Source: Lottia gigantea
Taxonomy: Eukaryota > Mollusca > Gastropoda > Lottiidae
Direction of reading: 5' to 3'
NCBI RefSeq assembly: GCF_000327385.1
Contig: NW_008708846.1
Span: 2,313,782-2,377,781, forward strand
DNA length: 64,000 bases
Both the position numbers and the translations under genes were made by a program. Numbering within the stretch: the first letter of the stretch is position 1; each line of letters opens with the position of its first letter. The notes beneath the pieces are model-generated. The model did not search any database, was not told the DNA's origin, and saw nothing but the letters and a program-made list of their open reading frames with translations. Shown here one piece after another: positions 37,701-43,700 of this stretch.

Positions 37701-40700
37701 GCAACCTGTATCTAACAGTCAAATAACACAAGATAAAGCCTATCTGTGGCTGAATTATTGGTAAGTGTCACTTAAAAACTTGCATAGTGGAATTCTCTAT
37801 TGTATGCTGTATTTTAGCCCTGAGCTAATCACTAATAGTGTTCAAATTTGAGCCATCAAATCCATGTTTGTCAAGAATTATCTGTGTTTGAAGATAATCT
37901 GTGATATATAGAAAAGACATATATAGAAATAGTGAGTAAAATTTCTAGTTTGAGGTATTTTTAAAGGAATTGTGTGATTTTGGTATTTTTACATATATTC
38001 AAAACTGAAATCAACCCCCCAAAATGGCACATCTGTCCATTTAAAAAGTAAATTGAATAGGTAGGGATTATATACTGCAGCTATGTGGCTTAAATAGTAA
38101 TTGAAACGATTAACGACTTAAAGAGTTTATTACTATTATTACTATTCCTGTATGTGCACAAAACTTGACTTAACTTGAATTGACTTTACTTATGCATACA
38201 CTCGTATATAATATTGTACAACATAACATTACAGTATTATAATATAACCACCCCTTACTTTTACTTTTAAGAAATGATGTAAGGAATCATTATTTTTGAT
38301 CTCTTTTTTTGCAGTTTGCTGTTAGAATTACAGGGTGACATTCATGAATGTAATGAAATGTATGAAACAGCACTATCATCCACGTGTAAAGCTTCAGAAC
38401 TGTGTAAATTATGGGTAGGGTAAGTACCAAATTTGTTAGTTTGGGTTACCTTTGATTCAAATTCAGTTTACGCTTTCATAGAATATTTTCATGCTTGTGA
38501 ACATTCTGGTACATGGCCATAAGAACATTCTGGTACATGGCCATAAACAAGGAAGGTTGAGACTATTTTGTAATTTGGTTGTTTGTTGAAGAGCCCCTTT
38601 CAGTTGTATGGAAATACACTAGAACACTCACAAATGTTGTTTTCTCTACAAAAATACAATGGCATGTTGTAGTTGTACTGCAGTTGTAATGCTGGATTTC
38701 TGGCTTTTGGTCACTGGTCACTATCTGCAAGCTAGTTAGACTTGATAATTCTGTTTGTAAAAGTGTTTTTAGGTAGGCTAAATTTATGTTATGAAATGCC
38801 TGCCAGACTATTTTGGAAAATAATTACTGGAAAAGTAAATTAGCAAAAGTACCTTTTACTGAATTTGTCATCTGAAAAACTGACATCCTAAAAAATTTTA
38901 TATTGAAAAATTAGAAGCACTTAAATTGGATTTTCCATTTTTCATCCTTGTCATTTGTTCAAATAATGTTATCTTGAATGTCAAATTATTTTATAATGGA
39001 TTTACACAAAAAACAACATGGCCTCCGGATACGTCTGCTGCTTGTGTTTTACAAGTTAAGTAGAAACATACATAAACACTACTAGTTATTTGACTACAAT
39101 TCTACCACTGTTTGTATGTACAAAAATCGCCCATGAGTGAGGCATTACGTTATTTCAAGGGCCTTAGCATTTCACTGAATTATTTGTGAAGTCAAAAGGT
39201 TTCATGATGATAAAAGAAGACCATCTTGAGAGTGGTGTTGAATGCCTTCCAGATAATATGTAGAGATTTTACATTATGCTAAATACATGTATGACAATTT
39301 CTTGGCGAAAATGTGAAATAATGTCTCTAGTTAAAATTATAGATACTGGTACATACATTTTTAATTTTAACTAAATATTTACTTGACCAATTCAGAATGT
39401 ATTGTTTATTTTAGAATGTCTTGTATTTTGAAATGTTTCGATTCCAAATTTATTGTTTTTGGCTATATTATTTAGTGGTATGTTAAAGAGTTGAAAAAAT
39501 AATTGCCAATCTAATTCTTGCTTATAGATTTATATTACAACTATAAGTTATACATATTTAGATGTCAATGTAAGCTGAATTTCTTCAGAGGGAATTCAAA
39601 TTTGGATGGAGTGAGATAACTTTAAACAAATATATTAAAGATGGGTTCCCTTATTTTCATTTATGAAAATGAAAATGCTAATACTTATATGAATAGAAAG
39701 TAGAGGTGTTCTAATGACTTGGAAAAATACCAGTTTGTCTCACATGTCCATAATTAATTAAATTAGAAGAGAAAAACCTTTTTTTTTTGTTTATCCAGAC
39801 TGAACATACATGGACATTTATAATTGGTTATTAATTATATGCAATAAGAACATAATGATATGATTAAGAATACATGATAATTCATTATAAACACCAAATA
39901 AACAAATTGCTTAATTTGATACTAAAAATAAGGAAACCCAACTTTAAGAGAAAATATCATAAAAACTAAACTAGATACCACAGCACAGCAGAAGAGGGAC
40001 ACCACTTTTAGGAAATTGTGTGATATATGTATAGAATGTTGAATTTTTTAGGCTAAATCATTTCCAATGTTTTCACGTTAGTTATGCCACCCACTGTACT
40101 CAGCACAGATGGAACTTGTAAATGTCTTCTTTCTGGTTTTCATTGAAGAAGAATTCCAAATGTTCTCAGGTCTTCTCAATTTTTTCCCCTGGAGACTCAT
40201 GTTTTTATGACACACAATGTTATTCCACTTACAATTGTTTCTTGGCAGGAGAGTTTGGTAAATTGGTTTTCCTTGCAGGCAACACGGTCCTTAAAATTTA
40301 AACATTTACATAATTTGATTGGTCAAAATATTCTTTGATCAATCAACTCAAAATAGAGCAGAAAACCTGGATGTAAAAGTCAATTTTATTTCATTTGGAC
40401 CAATTGGTTAACTATGAAATCATTTCCTTCAAACTTCTGTCCAACTTTACTTAGTATTAGTTAGTGACATGCAACCCTGGATATGAAATGTGCAAATTAT
40501 GTGTTGAATATATTGTATAATATGATTGGAACTTGACCCAATCACAAACTAGTCTCTACCATGATTGATTATGGCCACGCCCACTGCAAAATTTGCAAGA
40601 GCTTTAGACCGCTGAGAGGGCATCACAATATACATTCACTTCCACAAACTATTAAAGGTGTAAGCACACAAGCAGTCATGGTTCGAGACTTTTATCGCTG

Positions 40701-43700
40701 GTTGGAGTTTTTCTTGAGTTTTAACGACTGGCACCCTCACACGAGGAGACATAAATCTCCAGCGGGCGTTTTCCACCTTGTCAATAATCACGTGCGGAGC
40801 ATGAAATTGAGAGGTAAAGGAATCTGATTGGATGTTGACGATCTGTCTTGCAGACGATAAAACTATCAGAGACAATTATCAAATTTGTTTGATATTATAA
40901 ATCCAGTCAGAGACACGATAATCTTGTCGTGGAAGCACAGGCACTACAACCAAGACCACCTTAAGAGGACAATGAAATGTGTGTATACTATACTTCATGA
41001 AGGAACCAAGGTTTGATCTGTAAAAATGTCATGGAAACTCATGTCATTGCAGCAGAATTTGTTATAAATTTCATCCTTGATGATTTATTTCAGGTATGCA
41101 GAATTTATTTGTCGACAAATAGAACAGAATACAGACAATACTGGTCCATCAAACCAGTTACTCCACATCATAACCAGAAGTATCACCAGTATGCCCACAA
41201 AATTTCATCCTGCTTGGTGTGAAGACAGGTTGCAGGTCAACTATAATCATGTTAATGGATTGATTGATTATTATCTGTGTCGTCTGCCTAGTAATGATCA
41301 CATGACCATGTTAGAGAAATACCATCATATGATGCCAGATAATGTGGATTTATTGATAAGGTCAGATTAAGAGATGCATTGATTTAAGGAATCAAATCTT
41401 AGTAATTCTGCTAAATCATTTATTTCTGATATTTTTCTTCACTGGATGAATTGCATGAACCACAGACATCTGTTTGAAAATTGGAATGGAACAAATTGAT
41501 GCTATCAGTGTCCCTAGTACACATTAAAAATTTAGAAAACCTCTTTACAATCCCTTTAAGACATGAAGAAGCTCCTTGGTAACTTCCTCATAACATTATG
41601 CAGGATTTTATTCCATTTTGTGGCTTTAAGTTGTCGGAAGTTACTCTTGTTACCTGCAGTTCAACATTTAGACAAGAATGTTTTAGAGTGTTATCACATC
41701 TTGAAAACATATTTATCTTTTTAAATGAAATATTTTCTGGCAATATCTGAGAAAATGTTTATGAAAATATCCAGGCTTAATTAATTAGCCATTTTAATAT
41801 TAAACCTGTCTTGATAGAACTACCCTTTCAACTTCTATGATGAGAAATGGATTCTTTCATCATCAAAGATTAAAATATTTTGATCACACATATGAACCCA
41901 GCTCTAAATGTCTCTTAGAAAAAATTGTGTTGTTAGTAGAAATGTACAGAGTTATCTCTTTACCAAAAACATGATGTTTATAGGCCATTTTTTCCACTTA
42001 GTCCCTGATTCCAAACTATTTGTACCTGTCTTAAATCTCTTCCGGTACTCTTGTCTTCACCCACCATAAACAAACTGAAAGTCGTCAAAATTTATGAATT
42101 AGTTGCACAGTGGTCAGAGATGTCAACCTCTGATGTTATAAATACTAAATTATTTGACATTTTCTAAGAGGCATGTTGACTAGGGCTGCAACGATTCTTG
42201 AAGTTGCGATTCGATACACTATACAATACTCAACGATAAAATTTATTACGATAATTATCACGATTCATTTATTAGAGAAGGAAAGAGAAAAAATAGTAGA
42301 AAGTTGTAAAATAAAACAAGTTTGTCACTATTAAGAACTTGAGAATATTTAGAAGTAAGGAATTGTGATAAAAAAACTAAATTTTTAAAGTCAGAAATGA
42401 ATTTTTGCAAATTTTAATGTGAAAGTCATACTTGGAAAATGAAAACATGACACAATTTCTTATACACACAATGATTCTGTGCCATTAGTTATTAAAGGGG
42501 GCTAAGAATTAATCGTGCTGTAGCATTACAATTATCTATATCCAACGCAATGCATTGATAAGATGGAAAGAATCTCTATTCATCAGTGAATCGTTGCAGC
42601 CCTAATGTTGACTGTTGAATATTTTGTTTAAGAGTTCTCTGCATGTCTTTGAAATGATAAATATTTATTTGAACCAATGTATAAGATTTATTATTGTAGA
42701 ACCTGTGAGGAAGGATTGAGACGTGGTGAATATTACAGAGTATCCAGTTTAACTAATACTGCTGTATATGATCAAGTGGCCAATATTGATTTCTGGAAAA
42801 TGTAAGTGTCAGTGCATAGCAAGTTAGCCATCTGAACCTTGTCTTGACTGGTGCTAAAAGTTATTGCCTTTTTCATCATCTGGACACTTTTCCCTTAGAC
42901 AGTGGCTTAGTGAGAATTTCTGAATTTTGACTGATAATGGGTGTCATCCGAGTGCCAGAACGTTCTTTTGTGGAATTTAGAGGGCACTAATCATTGTGGA
43001 GTTAAAATTTTCTAATGTGGCAAGCCGAAGAATACATCTAACGCGATTTTGGAATTGACAGAAGAATACATTTCTTTGGCCCGATGTAGGGGGGCCTTCG
43101 TCAAAACTTACCTCCTAATACGCCACTGGTATTAGTTCATATATTTGAATTAAGATTTAGCACAATTTATAATATTTGTAGGGTAGTGTCACTTAAACTG
43201 AGAGAAGGAAGATATAAGGAGGTTAGTTAAAATCAAGTCCTCTATCGTCAACTTAATCTAGGTTCAAAATTATTTTAAGTTGTCTTATGTATGGTGGTTG
43301 AGGGTTCAATTCTAAATCGGCATGTGATAGCCTGATGGCCTGGAATAAGTCATCTTCACTCATAATTCCAGTCGACCCAGCAATAAATGAGTACGGATAA
43401 TCTGGGAAATATCAATGCCAAGAGCTTTGGCCAAGGACCAGCTGGTAGAAAGGTTGCTTAACTGTGAAAGTTTTTATCCTTGTCAAATATAGACCTTTCT
43501 TTTTCTTTCTTTCTTTCTTTTTGTATTAAATTTTAAAACATGTTGAGTAAAAGTTCTGGAAATGTTTGATCTGATAAAGAGTCACATGTAGAAAAAACAT
43601 GAAACAAAACATCCAAAATTGCATTTAAATCAGATTGGCTGAAATTAAGCTTCATAAAGCAAATTAAGGAGACTATATGTTAAACGTTGTTTGTGTATGG

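Noticed and set aside
40561-40875. Overlapping ORFs on both strands in intron 26
   Set aside because: They mirror each other on opposite strands, lack recognisable motifs and are not needed for the host protein.
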